Made by a program: the position numbers and the translations under genes | Source of the DNA: Jejuia rubra | GTDB taxonomy: Bacteria > Bacteroidota > Bacteroidia > Flavobacteriales > Flavobacteriaceae | NCBI RefSeq assembly: GCF_042684665.1 | Contig: NZ_JBHULY010000019.1 | Coordinates: 1-64,000 of the forward strand | Direction of reading: 5' to 3' | DNA length: 64,000 nucleotides | Part shown: positions 36,103 to 43,427 of the stretch, in pieces | Numbering within the stretch: the stretch's first letter is position 1 | How the letters are laid out: each line of letters starts with the position of its first letter | Notes under the pieces: model-generated | Told to the model about the DNA's origin: nothing | Databases searched by the model: none | The model's input: only the letters and a program-made list of their open reading frames with translations

Positions 36103-36825
36103 GTGAGGAAGAAGATATTTTTATGTGTTTCGTTTGTCTTTTTCATTATCTCCTGCAAAGATGAACCCAAAACCATTGCTTTTTCTGAAGTTGAAAAAAC
36201 AACGAAAAACAATGCCATCGTTCAAATCCATATTCCTGAAGCTTCTCAAGAAAATATCATAGGAAAAAACATTAACGATGAGATTGAGCGGTTCGTAGCA
36301 GGCTTGCTTACAATTGGTGAACCTGAAATCGATAGCAATAACTTATCACTAGAAGCAGAAATTGAGGCTTTTAATACGGCTTATAAAGATTTTATAAAAG
36401 ATTTTCCTGAAAGCAACCAAATATGGGAAGCACAGATAGATGGGGAGGTGGCCTTTTCCTCATCTGAAGTTATTACAATTGCAATTACTTCCTATCTAAA
36501 TACTGGAGGGGCACACGGCAACACGAATATTTCATTTTTGAATTTTGATTTCACAACAGGAAAGCCCATTCCGAACGAGAATCTTTTTAAAAATATTGAT
36601 GGTTTTAAAACGCTTGCAAAAACTTATTTTGACAAAGCAGTTGAGAATAAATCTGTCCTTTTTGAACCTGACTCATTCGACCTACCAGCCAATATGGGTT
36701 ATACCGAAGAAGGCATCATTCTACTTTACAATCCTTACGAAATTGCACCGTATGCAAAAGGCATTATCGACTTTAACATTCCTTTTGAAAACGCTAAGGA
36801 CTATCTAACCTTTCAAGGCCTTTAA
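36103..36825 (+). CDS. DUF3298/RsiV-like lipoprotein
   Basis: A 240-residue lipoprotein starting at GTG. The lipobox is FFIISCKDE (Cys about 18). The C-terminal half (ITSYLNTGGAHGNTN, LNFDFTTGKPIPNENLF) matches the DUF4163/DUF3298 arrangement of RsiV-type periplasmic proteins. No lysozyme-binding function can be claimed. Its 3' end overlaps the opposing DinB gene by 21 bp. A TAATTTTG box lies three bases before the GTG, so the start may need review. Confidence 0.72.
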   Translation: MRKKIFLCVSFVFFIISCKDEPKTIAFSEVEKTTKNNAIVQIHIPEASQENIIGKNINDEIERFVAGLLTIGEPEIDSNNLSLEAEIEAFNTAYKDFIKDFPESNQIWEAQIDGEVAFSSSEVITIAITSYLNTGGAHGNTNISFLNFDFTTGKPIPNENLFKNIDGFKTLAKTYFDKAVENKSVLFEPDSFDLPANMGYTEEGIILLYNPYEIAPYAKGIIDFNIPFENAKDYLTFQGL

Positions 36826-37269
36826 AAGTGCCAAAACATAGCCGTAATGCAGGCCCTCGTGGATAGCAATAAACTGCAGGGCCTCGTCAATATTGTTTAA
36901 GGTGTTGCCTGTTGTTGAAACCGTATAAGCGTTATAATCCTGAAAAACATCGTTGTAGTAGTCCTCCCGTGTTTTTTCAAGGTTTGAATGTAAAAGTCCT
37001 TTTATCTCATCTACTTCTGCTTGGCTTACATCATCATTAGGCTTACTATCCTTTCGGTATTTGTTTATCATTTCATCTGATAACGTCGATTCCAATCCCG
37101 ACAGCTTATAAGCTAATAACTGCTCCGAAACTACGACATGTCCAATATTCCAAATGATATTGTTGTTGAAGCCCTTAGGAACATTATTTAAATCTTCTAA
37201 TGAATTATTTTCTATGATTTTTTTGAATATGCCTCGTGTATTATTCAAAACCTGAAATGTAAATTCCAT
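36805..37269 (-). CDS. DinB-family protein
   Basis: A 154-residue four-helix DinB/DUF664-type protein. The three metal-site histidines are in NIIWNIGHVVVSEQ, and FIAIHEGLHYGYVLALLK. Such proteins are often thiol-dependent or stress-linked, but the substrate is unknown. It overlaps the opposing lipoprotein gene by 21 bp. A MITE-like element begins 20 bp upstream of its start codon. Confidence 0.83.
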   Translation of the reverse strand: MEFTFQVLNNTRGIFKKIIENNSLEDLNNVPKGFNNNIIWNIGHVVVSEQLLAYKLSGLESTLSDEMINKYRKDSKPNDDVSQAEVDEIKGLLHSNLEKTREDYYNDVFQDYNAYTVSTTGNTLNNIDEALQFIAIHEGLHYGYVLALLKALKG

Positions 37270-37289
37270 CTAATTTAAATTTTTGATAA

Positions 37290-37454
37290 ATATAGCTAAA
37301 TCAACATAAAATGACGTAGAAGATTTTAAAGAAAAAAATTAAAGTTCGAGGCAAAAATTTGAGGCATAGTCTCGGTTACGACGATAATTTTTAACGAAGA
37401 AATTTGGTTTTTTAATCAAAAGATTCATTTTATTTTATGTTGATTTAGCTATAT
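37290..37454. mobile_element. MITE-like element with 23-bp perfect inverted ends
   Basis: Positions 37290-37312 and 37432-37454 are perfect inverted copies of a 23-base sequence (ATATAGCTAAATC... and its complement). The 119 bp between hold no gene. It sits between the divergent DinB and ArsC-like genes. No clear target duplication is visible apart from the AT-rich ends. It could also act as a long RNA hairpin. Confidence 0.65.
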
Positions 37455-37487
37455 GGTTTTAATTTGTGTTCTGAAACCGTCAAAACT

Positions 37488-37838
37488 ATGAAAAAAGTTT
37501 ACTACCTAAAAACCTGCAGTACCTGCATTAGAATTTTAAAGGAATTGGATCTATCCGATGAATTTGTATTACAGGATATAAAAACAGAACCCATAACCGT
37601 AAAGCAAATCGAACAAATGGAAGCGCTGTCCGGAAGCTACGAATCCCTTTTTAGCAAGCGTGCTCAGCTATACAAGAAGATGGATTTAAAAAATCAGAAT
37701 CTTACAGAAAAAGATTTTAAACACTATATTCTGGAGCATTACACCTTTTTAAGCCGACCTGTAGTTATTATCGATGACCAGATATTTATTGGGAATTCGA
37801 AAAAGACGGTGGAGGCTGTAAAAGAAGCTTCAAAATAA
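37488..37838 (+). CDS. ArsC-family arsenate-reductase-like protein
   Basis: A 116-residue thioredoxin-fold protein of the ArsC/Spx group, starting MKKVYYLKTCSTCIRIL. The CxxC motif is Cys10-Cys13. The later FLSRPVVIIDDQIFIG is the family's cis-proline region. Spx-type regulators and true arsenate reductases look alike here; no ars genes are adjacent, so a redox or Spx-like role is equally possible. It ends six bases before the tRNA locus on the other strand. Confidence 0.83.
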   Translation: MKKVYYLKTCSTCIRILKELDLSDEFVLQDIKTEPITVKQIEQMEALSGSYESLFSKRAQLYKKMDLKNQNLTEKDFKHYILEHYTFLSRPVVIIDDQIFIGNSKKTVEAVKEASK

Positions 37839-37894
37839 AAAAGTGACTCCACCAGGACTCGAACCTGGATCTAAAGTTTAGGAAACTTTTGTTC

Positions 37895-37903
37895 CCTGCC
37901 TGC
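37895..37903. repeat. Right arm of the 9-bp inverted repeat in the split tRNA
   Basis: CCTGCCTGC on the plus strand. It is the exact reverse complement of GCAGGCAGG at 37995-38003. In the minus-strand RNA the two arms could pair and bring the outer tRNA halves together. Confidence 0.85.
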
Positions 37904-37907
37904 CTTG

Positions 37908-37979
37908 TGACCTTACCAGGACTCGAACCTGGATCTAAAGTTTAGGAAACTCTTGTTCTATCCCTTGAACTATAAGGCC
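37908..37979 (-). tRNA. tRNA-Arg (CCU), complete, nested
   Basis: A 72-nt cloverleaf: acceptor GGCCTTA/TAAGGTC (one G-T pair), D-arm GTTC/GAAC, anticodon arm AGAGT-TTCCTAA-ACTTT with anticodon CCT, four-base variable loop, T-arm CCAGG/CCTGG around TTCGAGT, discriminator A, no encoded CCA. From D-stem to T-arm it differs from the interrupted outer copy by one base; the acceptor stem differs. It is probably the working AGG-reading tRNA. Confidence 0.92.
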
Positions 37980-37994
37980 ATTTTTTGTCGGCTT

Positions 37995-38003
37995 GCAGGC
38001 AGG
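37995..38003. repeat. Left arm of the 9-bp inverted repeat in the split tRNA
   Basis: GCAGGCAGG on the plus strand, complementary to 37895-37903. It directly adjoins the D-loop of the outer tRNA. Confidence 0.85.
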
Positions 38004-38031
38004 TATCCCTTGAACTATGGAGCCAAAAATT

Positions 38032-38065
38032 AAAAAGCCCTAACTTGAGATGTTAAGGCTTTTTT
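38032..38065. terminator. Terminator hairpin between tRNA-Asn and tRNA-Arg
   Basis: AAAAAGCC...TTAAC pairing with GTTAGGGCTTTTT on the minus strand, loop CATCTCAA region, T-runs on both sides. It would separate the tRNA-Asn transcript from the Arg pair. Confidence 0.7.
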
Positions 38066-38066
38066 G

Positions 38067-38140
38067 CTCCTCAGGCTGGGCTCGAACCAGCGACCCTCTG
38101 ATTAACAGTCAGATGCTCTAACCAACTGAGCTACTGAGGA
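38067..38140 (-). tRNA. tRNA-Asn (GUU)
   Basis: A 74-nt cloverleaf: acceptor TCCTCAG/CTGAGGA, D-arm AGCTCAGTTGGTTAGAGC, anticodon loop CTGTTAA with anticodon GTT, T-arm CTGG/CCAG around TTCGAGC, discriminator G. No CCA is encoded. Confidence 0.95.
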
Positions 38141-38241
38141 AGGTTAGTTTCGCGTTTTGCGAGCGCAAATATATACTAATTTTTAATTAAAGCAAAACTA
38201 CTTTTAAGAATTTTTAATGTAGTTTTTGTCCTAATTCAAAA

Positions 38242-39561
38242 TTAAATAAAGCGCTTTACAATATTCCAAATATCGTTACCGAACACTAAAAGCATTATTC
38301 CCATAATAATAACGAAACCAATGATTTGTCCCTTTTCTAAAACCTTTTGGCTTGGCGGTCTTCCTGATATGATTTCATAGGTTAAAAACATGGCGTGCCC
38401 GCCGTCCAAAGCTGGAATTGGCAATATATTTACGAATGCCAACCATATCGAGAACATGGCCGTAAACCTCCAAAAGAACGTCCAATCCCAAGTGGGGGGC
38501 ATCATTTCTACGATACCAATTGGCCCCTTCACTTGCTTATAGGCTTCGGTTTTGGGCTTAAAAATCACTTTAAGTTGCTTCACCTGTTTTACCAAAACAT
38601 CGTAAGTTTTTGCTAGTCCAGCCGGGATGGCCGCGAAAAACCCATAGTCGTCAGTTTTGATAAACTTGTCGGGGTCAACGGATAGTACTACGCCTAATCT
38701 TTTATCCGTTAGGGCTACTTTTTTGTCAACAATGCTTCCGCCCCGATTTACGGCAACAGTAACGGTATCGTTATCCACATTATCCAAATATGCTTTCAAT
38801 TCGTCCGTAAACTGCAAAGATTTCCCGTCAATAGCTACTATCTTATCGCCTTTTTGCAATCCTCCTTTGTATGCACCACTGTCAGATGGCACGGAATCGA
38901 TTAATGCTTCAAACCTTGGAAAGAAAAATACGTTCTTCAATCCCGAGAATACAGATTTCAAGGCTTCATCCGTTATCGGAATGGTTTTATTCGCTCCGTT
39001 TCTTTCCACAACTACTTCTTCGCCTAAAATCACATTCAGCATTAAATCATCAAATCTTGTAGCGGTATCACCATCGATTGAAACTATCTTATCGCCAGTT
39101 TTAAACCCGAGTGCCTCGCCATTTTCATTCACATAAATACCATGCTCCAAATTTTCCATGGGAATATACGTGTCACCATCTTTAATTAACAATGCCGAGT
39201 AGATAAACCATGCCAAAAGCACATTGACTATAATACCTCCTAGCATAATGATCAATCTTTGCCAAGCTGGTTTTGAACGGAATTCCCATGGCTGTGGCTC
39301 TTTTTCCATTTGTTCTGTATCCATGCTTTCATCAATCATTCCAGCTATTTTTACGTAGCCCCCCATGGGCAACCACCCGATTCCATATTCGGTTTCACCG
39401 ATTTTCTTTTTGAACAACGAAAACCAGGGATTGAAGAATAGATAAAATTTTTCAACCTTGGTTTTGAACCATTTGGCAGTCAAGTAATGCCCGAGTTCGT
39501 GGAGTACCACCAGAATGGATATGATGAGTATAAATTGTACAATTTGGGTCAATATCGTCAT
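38242..39561 (-). CDS. rseP: RseP-type site-2 intramembrane metalloprotease
   Basis: An inner-membrane zinc protease of the M50 family that cuts anti-sigma factors or signal-peptide remnants. It has 439 residues. The zinc motif HELGH is at 21-25 in the first helix. Two PDZ domains span about 140-290, and the second active-site motif is NILPIPALDGGHAMF near 385. A -7 box TACTTTTG lies at 39583-39590 on the minus strand. Confidence 0.93.
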   Translation of the reverse strand: MTILTQIVQFILIISILVVLHELGHYLTAKWFKTKVEKFYLFFNPWFSLFKKKIGETEYGIGWLPMGGYVKIAGMIDESMDTEQMEKEPQPWEFRSKPAWQRLIIMLGGIIVNVLLAWFIYSALLIKDGDTYIPMENLEHGIYVNENGEALGFKTGDKIVSIDGDTATRFDDLMLNVILGEEVVVERNGANKTIPITDEALKSVFSGLKNVFFFPRFEALIDSVPSDSGAYKGGLQKGDKIVAIDGKSLQFTDELKAYLDNVDNDTVTVAVNRGGSIVDKKVALTDKRLGVVLSVDPDKFIKTDDYGFFAAIPAGLAKTYDVLVKQVKQLKVIFKPKTEAYKQVKGPIGIVEMMPPTWDWTFFWRFTAMFSIWLAFVNILPIPALDGGHAMFLTYEIISGRPPSQKVLEKGQIIGFVIIMGIMLLVFGNDIWNIVKRFI

Positions 39562-39582
39562 GAATTCCTTTTTTTAACCGCA

Positions 39583-39590
39583 CAAAAGTA
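39583..39590 (-). promoter_or_regulatory. Putative -7 box of rseP
   Basis: TACTTTTG on the minus strand, 21 bp before the rseP start codon. Confidence 0.5.
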
Positions 39591-39687
39591 AGCTTTTAAA
39601 CCAAGTTTAAAAAGCCGTTTGCCGGATAGCCTTTGTTTTAACAGTATTTTAAGTTGAGGCCCTCCTCGTACTCGGAAAAATTCATCG

Positions 39688-39695
39688 TATTTTTG
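39688..39695 (+). promoter_or_regulatory. Putative -7 box of the SCO gene
   Basis: TATTTTTG on the plus strand, 26 bp before the ATG at 39722. Confidence 0.55.
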
Positions 39696-39721
39696 CACAA
39701 ATTTGTTCATTTAGCCCGTTT

Positions 39722-40387
39722 ATGCTCTCATTTTTTAAGGATTATAAGGTATTTGCAATCGTTTTTGGAATCATTTCTATCATTATAGTTTCCATTATTT
39801 ACAGCACCCTGAATGTGTATCAGCCATTACCTATTTATCAGCCAGTGATGGTAAGCACGGAATTGGTAGACAGCACCATCCAACACAAAAAAAAGTACCA
39901 TAAAATAGCTGATTTTAGTTTGATAAATCAAAACGGAAAAACCGTTACCCAAGATGATTACAATGATAAAATTTATGTGGCGGATTTCTTTTTTACAACC
40001 TGCCAAACCATTTGCCCCATCATGACCGACCACATGGCACAGATTCAAAAGGAAATTATGGATGATAGTGACGTGTTATTGCTGTCGCATTCTGTTACTC
40101 CTGAAATTGATTCGGTGGCGCAATTAAAACGCTATGCCATTAAAAAGGGAGTTGATGATGCCAAATGGAACTTGGTGACAGGCGACAAAAAGGAAATTTA
40201 TGCCTTGGCCCGAAAAAGCTATTTGGCCGTTAAGGACAATGGAGACGGTGGCCACTTTGATATGATTCATACCGAAAATTTTATGCTGATTGATAAAAAG
40301 CGACAGATTCGAGGGTTTTATGATGGGACCAATCCGGTAGAAATTAAAAGACTACTTAACGATATTTCAGTTTTACAAGAAGAGTAG
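39722..40387 (+). CDS. SCO-family copper/thiol protein
   Basis: A 221-residue membrane-anchored protein (helix at about 11-28) with a thioredoxin fold. The copper ligands are Cys94 and Cys98 in FFTTCQTICPIM; the histidine is in IHTENFMLID. SCO proteins deliver copper to the CuA site of cytochrome oxidase or act as thiol reductases. No oxidase genes are nearby. Confidence 0.9.
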   Translation: MLSFFKDYKVFAIVFGIISIIIVSIIYSTLNVYQPLPIYQPVMVSTELVDSTIQHKKKYHKIADFSLINQNGKTVTQDDYNDKIYVADFFFTTCQTICPIMTDHMAQIQKEIMDDSDVLLLSHSVTPEIDSVAQLKRYAIKKGVDDAKWNLVTGDKKEIYALARKSYLAVKDNGDGGHFDMIHTENFMLIDKKRQIRGFYDGTNPVEIKRLLNDISVLQEE

Positions 40388-40408
40388 GGGCAGTAACTTA
40401 AGGGTAAA

Positions 40409-40437
40409 AAAAAGCTCCTATGAAATTCATAGGAGCT
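40409..40437 (-). terminator. Strong terminator of the small gene at 40459-40569
   Basis: On the minus strand AGCTCCTATGAA and its exact complement, with a tight loop, followed by eight T. It lies 22 bp after the stop codon of the 36-residue gene; it could also stop read-through from the SCO gene. Confidence 0.85.
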
Positions 40438-40458
40438 TCTATCTTCTTAAGGCATTAC

Positions 40459-40569
40459 TTATTTATAACGCCTTCTTGAGTTCCAAACTATTGAACTTGC
40501 ATTACTAAAGGTTTTGGTTAACGTACCAACTTTAGTTTCTACTACTATTTTTCTCTTACTTCTTTCCAT
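40459..40569 (-). CDS. Small basic protein of 36 residues
   Basis: Begins MERSKRKIVVETKVGTL and ends VWNSRRRYK, with about ten Lys/Arg. It has its own promoter (TAGTTTTG at 40595-40602) and a strong terminator 22 bp downstream, so it is a complete transcription unit. No family was recognised. It has no signal peptide or membrane helix. The basic ends suggest nucleic-acid or ribosome contact, but this is only a guess. Confidence 0.7.
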   Translation of the reverse strand: MERSKRKIVVETKVGTLTKTFSNASSIVWNSRRRYK

Positions 40570-40594
40570 AATTTTTTCAATTAAATTACAGGGA

Positions 40595-40602
40595 CAAAAC
40601 TA
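40595..40602 (-). promoter_or_regulatory. -7 promoter box of the small gene
   Basis: TAGTTTTG on the minus strand, 26 bp before the start codon; TTTT lies 19 bp upstream at the -33 position. Confidence 0.65.
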
Positions 40603-40645
40603 AGTTGCTCATAATAAGTGAAAAACAAGCATCTTGATAAGTATG

Positions 40646-40702
40646 TATGCTATATTATCCCGAAAACGATTGCGTAAGATTAAAATCACCCAATATAGCA
40701 TA
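40646..40702. repeat. 11-bp inverted repeat upstream of feoA
   Basis: TATGCTATATT (40646-40656) and AATATAGCATA (40692-40702) are exact inverted copies, 35 bp apart, in the gap between the small gene and feoA. Role unknown; it could be a hairpin or a protein site. Confidence 0.5.
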
Positions 40703-40791
40703 TTAAATTTGTTAAAAATTCCAAAATATCATTATTTATAGGTTCTTTTAACTCTTTGCAAATAAACCTTCGTAGTTCTAAACTTTTGGCT

Positions 40792-40799
40792 TATTTTTG
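40792..40799 (+). promoter_or_regulatory. Putative -7 box of feoAB
   Basis: TATTTTTG; the -33 position holds TTCG 19 bp upstream. It lies 26 bp before the TTG start of feoA. No Fur or DtxR box was recognised. Confidence 0.5.
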
Positions 40800-40825
40800 C
40801 TTCTTTAAAATCAATCTAAATAAGC

Positions 40826-41062
40826 TTGAAGCAAACTTTGGCACATTTAAAACGCGGTGAACATGCAGTAATTACTGATGTTTCGTCGATTCACATTCCT
40901 TTAAAATTGTTGGAAATGGGCTGTTTGCCGGGCAACTCCGTGGAGTTGGTACAGGTGGCGCCTTTTCAGGACCCGATGTATTTGAATGTAAACGGCACGC
41001 ACTTAGCCATAAGAAAGGAAACGGCTTCACATATTTTAATTGAAAAAGTAACGCATGAGTAA
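40826..41062 (+). CDS. feoA: Ferrous iron transport protein A
   Basis: A 78-residue SH3-like FeoA domain (LKRGEHAVITDVSS, LLEMGCLPGNSVELVQVAP, HLAIRKETASHI). The start is TTG, which is the only start that keeps the domain whole. It overlaps feoB by eight bases and probably assists Fe(II) uptake with it. Confidence 0.9.
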   Translation: MKQTLAHLKRGEHAVITDVSSIHIPLKLLEMGCLPGNSVELVQVAPFQDPMYLNVNGTHLAIRKETASHILIEKVTHE

Positions 41063-43154
41063 ACAGATAAACGTTGCTTTAATCGGGAACCCAAATACGG
41101 GGAAAACCTCTGTTTTTAATGCGCTTACGGGCTTGAACCAAAAGGTGGGCAACTACCCCGGGATTACGGTTGAAAAAAAGGAGGGTGTCTGCAAATTGCC
41201 CCGTGGGGTGAAGGCGCACATTATTGATTTACCCGGGACGTATAGCCTCAACGCGTCTTCCCTGGATGAAAATGTGGTTATCGAGCTGTTGTTGAACCGT
41301 AATGACAAGGATTTCCCTGATATTGCCGTGGTGGTTACCGATGTGGAAAACTTGAAGCGGAACCTATTACTTTTCACTCAAATAAAGGATTTAGAAATCC
41401 CGACGTTGTTGGTCATCAACATGGCGGACCGTATGAAATATAAAGGGATTTCGCTGGATATTGACTACTTGGAGGAAAAACTCCGTACCAAAATTGCGCT
41501 AATCAGTACTCGAAAAAATGAGGGAATCGACACTCTTAAAGATTTGATTGCCAATCACAAAGAGATTTCGGTAAAACCCTGTTTGGACACTACTACAATT
41601 GATCCGGCTTATTTCGGTAATCTAAAAAAGGCATTTCCAAACCAGTTGCTATATAAGCTGTGGTTAGTGATTACACAGGATGTAAACTTCGGCAAAACCA
41701 GCCGAAAGGAATTTGATGCCGTTGCTGATTTTAAAACGAAAAGCAAAGCAGATTTAAAACGTTTACAGCAAAAAGAAACGATCAAACGCTATCAATTTAT
41801 TAATGAAGCTTTGGGCAAAGGGCAGACCATCGATTTGAGCCAAGCCAAGGATTTACGAATTAAATTAGATAGGATTTTAACCCATAAGGTTTGGGGCTAT
41901 GTCGTTTTTGGGGTGATTTTATTGGCCATCTTTCAGGCCATTTATGATTGGGCCGAAGTGCCTATGGATTTTATCGACGGCGCATTTGCGAGTTTGAGCG
42001 AATGGGTGAAAAATACTTTGCCCAAGGGAGCCTTTACCAATTTGATTGCCGAGGGTATTATTCCTGGATTGGGCGGGATTGTTATTTTTATTCCTCAAAT
42101 TGCCTTTTTGTTTCTTTTTATTGCCGTACTGGAGGAAAGTGGTTATATGAGTCGCGTTGTGTTTTTGATGGACCGCATTATGCGCCGTTTTGGACTGAGC
42201 GGTAAAAGTGTGGTGCCTTTAATTTCTGGTACAGCCTGTGCCATTCCGGCCATTATGGCCACACGGAATATCGAAAGTTGGAAGGAACGTTTGATTACTA
42301 TTTTGGTTACGCCCTTTACTACTTGTTCTGCACGATTACCGGTATATTTGATTATTATCTCCTTGGTTATTCCTGAAGGTCGTTTTTTTGGACTGAGCTA
42401 TCAAGCTTTGACCTTAATGTTGTTGTATCTTATTGGGTTTGGTACGGCTATTTTATCCGCACAAATCTTAAACAAGGTTTTAAAAATCCGAAGTAAATCC
42501 TTTTTTGTGATTGAAATGCCCAATTACAAGTTGCCCATGTTTAAGAATGTGGCTTTAACGGTCATCGAAAAAACCAAATCATTTGTGCTTGGGGCAGGGA
42601 AAATTATTTTGGCAATATCCATTATCCTTTGGTTCTTGGCGTCCTATGGCCCTGGAGAACAGTTTAACAATGCCGAAACCATTGTGAAGACTGAGTACGC
42701 GTCACAGAATTTAAACGATGAGGAATTACAGCAAAAAGTTGCTTCTCATAAATTGGAGCATTCCTTTATCGGAATTACAGGGAGAGCGATTGAGCCAGTC
42801 ATCAAGCCGTTGGGCTACGATTGGAAAATAGGGATTGCCATTGTAAGTTCGTTTGCCGCGCGAGAGGTGTTTGTGGGTACTTTGGCCACCATATACAGTG
42901 TGGGTAGCGACGACGAAGCCACTATAAAAACGAGAATGGCTGCAGAGGTGAACCCGATTTTGGGAGGGCCATTATTTAATTTTGCCTCAGGGATTTCTTT
43001 ATTGCTGTTTTACGCCTTTGCCATGCAATGTATGAGTACCCTCGCCATAGTTAAAAAAGAAACGAACAGTTGGAAATGGCCTGTTTTGCAACTGGTGATT
43101 ATGAGCAGTTTTGCGTATCTTGTAGCTTTGATAGCGTTCCAATTTTTGAAATAA
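41055..43154 (+). CDS. feoB: Ferrous iron transport protein B
   Basis: The Fe(II) permease, 699 residues. The N-terminal G-domain has GNPNTGKTSVFNALTG (G1, about 10), DLPGTYSL (G3) and NMADRMKY (G4). The membrane part has two Gate motifs, for example SGTACAIPAIMATRNI. It is normal in length. It follows feoA and precedes a small Cys-rich protein, as in many bacteria. Confidence 0.96.
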   Translation: MSKQINVALIGNPNTGKTSVFNALTGLNQKVGNYPGITVEKKEGVCKLPRGVKAHIIDLPGTYSLNASSLDENVVIELLLNRNDKDFPDIAVVVTDVENLKRNLLLFTQIKDLEIPTLLVINMADRMKYKGISLDIDYLEEKLRTKIALISTRKNEGIDTLKDLIANHKEISVKPCLDTTTIDPAYFGNLKKAFPNQLLYKLWLVITQDVNFGKTSRKEFDAVADFKTKSKADLKRLQQKETIKRYQFINEALGKGQTIDLSQAKDLRIKLDRILTHKVWGYVVFGVILLAIFQAIYDWAEVPMDFIDGAFASLSEWVKNTLPKGAFTNLIAEGIIPGLGGIVIFIPQIAFLFLFIAVLEESGYMSRVVFLMDRIMRRFGLSGKSVVPLISGTACAIPAIMATRNIESWKERLITILVTPFTTCSARLPVYLIIISLVIPEGRFFGLSYQALTLMLLYLIGFGTAILSAQILNKVLKIRSKSFFVIEMPNYKLPMFKNVALTVIEKTKSFVLGAGKIILAISIILWFLASYGPGEQFNNAETIVKTEYASQNLNDEELQQKVASHKLEHSFIGITGRAIEPVIKPLGYDWKIGIAIVSSFAAREVFVGTLATIYSVGSDDEATIKTRMAAEVNPILGGPLFNFASGISLLLFYAFAMQCMSTLAIVKKETNSWKWPVLQLVIMSSFAYLVALIAFQFLK

Positions 43155-43156
43155 TA

Positions 43157-43239
43157 TCCCCTTGAGGGGATTTAGGGGTGTATTTCTGAATACTAAACTT
43201 GATATCCAAAACACCTCCCTAACCCTCCTCAAGGAGGGA
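43157..43239. repeat. C-rich inverted repeat after feoB
   Basis: TCCCCTTGAGGGGA (43157-43170) and CCCTCCTCAAGGAGGG (43223-43238) are the outer hairpins of a facing pair, with TTTAGGGGTGT and ACACCTCCCTAA between them. It belongs to the same family as the repeats after bioB and the znuA-like gene. Confidence 0.7.
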
Positions 43240-43253
43240 ATAAAAACAATATC

Positions 43254-43388
43254 ATGAATGATCTAATTCAAAATATTTTAGTATTTACAGCTGTATTATT
43301 AGCAGTGTCGTTTTTGGTTAAAAAGTTCTTTTTTAAAAAACCTAAAGCTGAAAAAGCATGTGGAAATGATGATTGTGGGTGTAAATAA
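43254..43388 (+). CDS. FeoB-associated Cys-rich membrane protein
   Basis: A 44-residue protein: one membrane helix (about 5-24, ILVFTAVLLAVSFLV), a lysine-rich stretch and a cysteine cluster at the C-terminus (CGNDDCGCK). This fits the FeoB-associated Cys-rich family. It lies 99 bp after feoB and probably joins in Fe(II) uptake. Confidence 0.85.
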   Translation: MNDLIQNILVFTAVLLAVSFLVKKFFFKKPKAEKACGNDDCGCK

Positions 43389-43427
43389 AACTTTTTTTTT
43401 AATAAATAATTAACCACTTTCCCTCCA

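Larger units (their letters stand above)
37844..38024 (-). pseudogene. tRNA-Arg(CCU) gene split by a nested tRNA gene
   Basis: The 5' half (38004-38024: acceptor GGCTCCA, TA, D-stem GTTC, D-loop AAGGGATA) and 3' half (37844-37894: D-stem GAAC, anticodon arm with TTCCTAA, T-arm, acceptor TGGAGTC, then A) would make a normal tRNA with perfectly pairing stems. A 109-bp insert (37895-38003) sits exactly between the D-loop and the 3' D-stem. Bacteria have no known machinery to splice this, so it is called a pseudogene, but all base pairs are kept and it resembles the older form of the pair. Confidence 0.8.
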
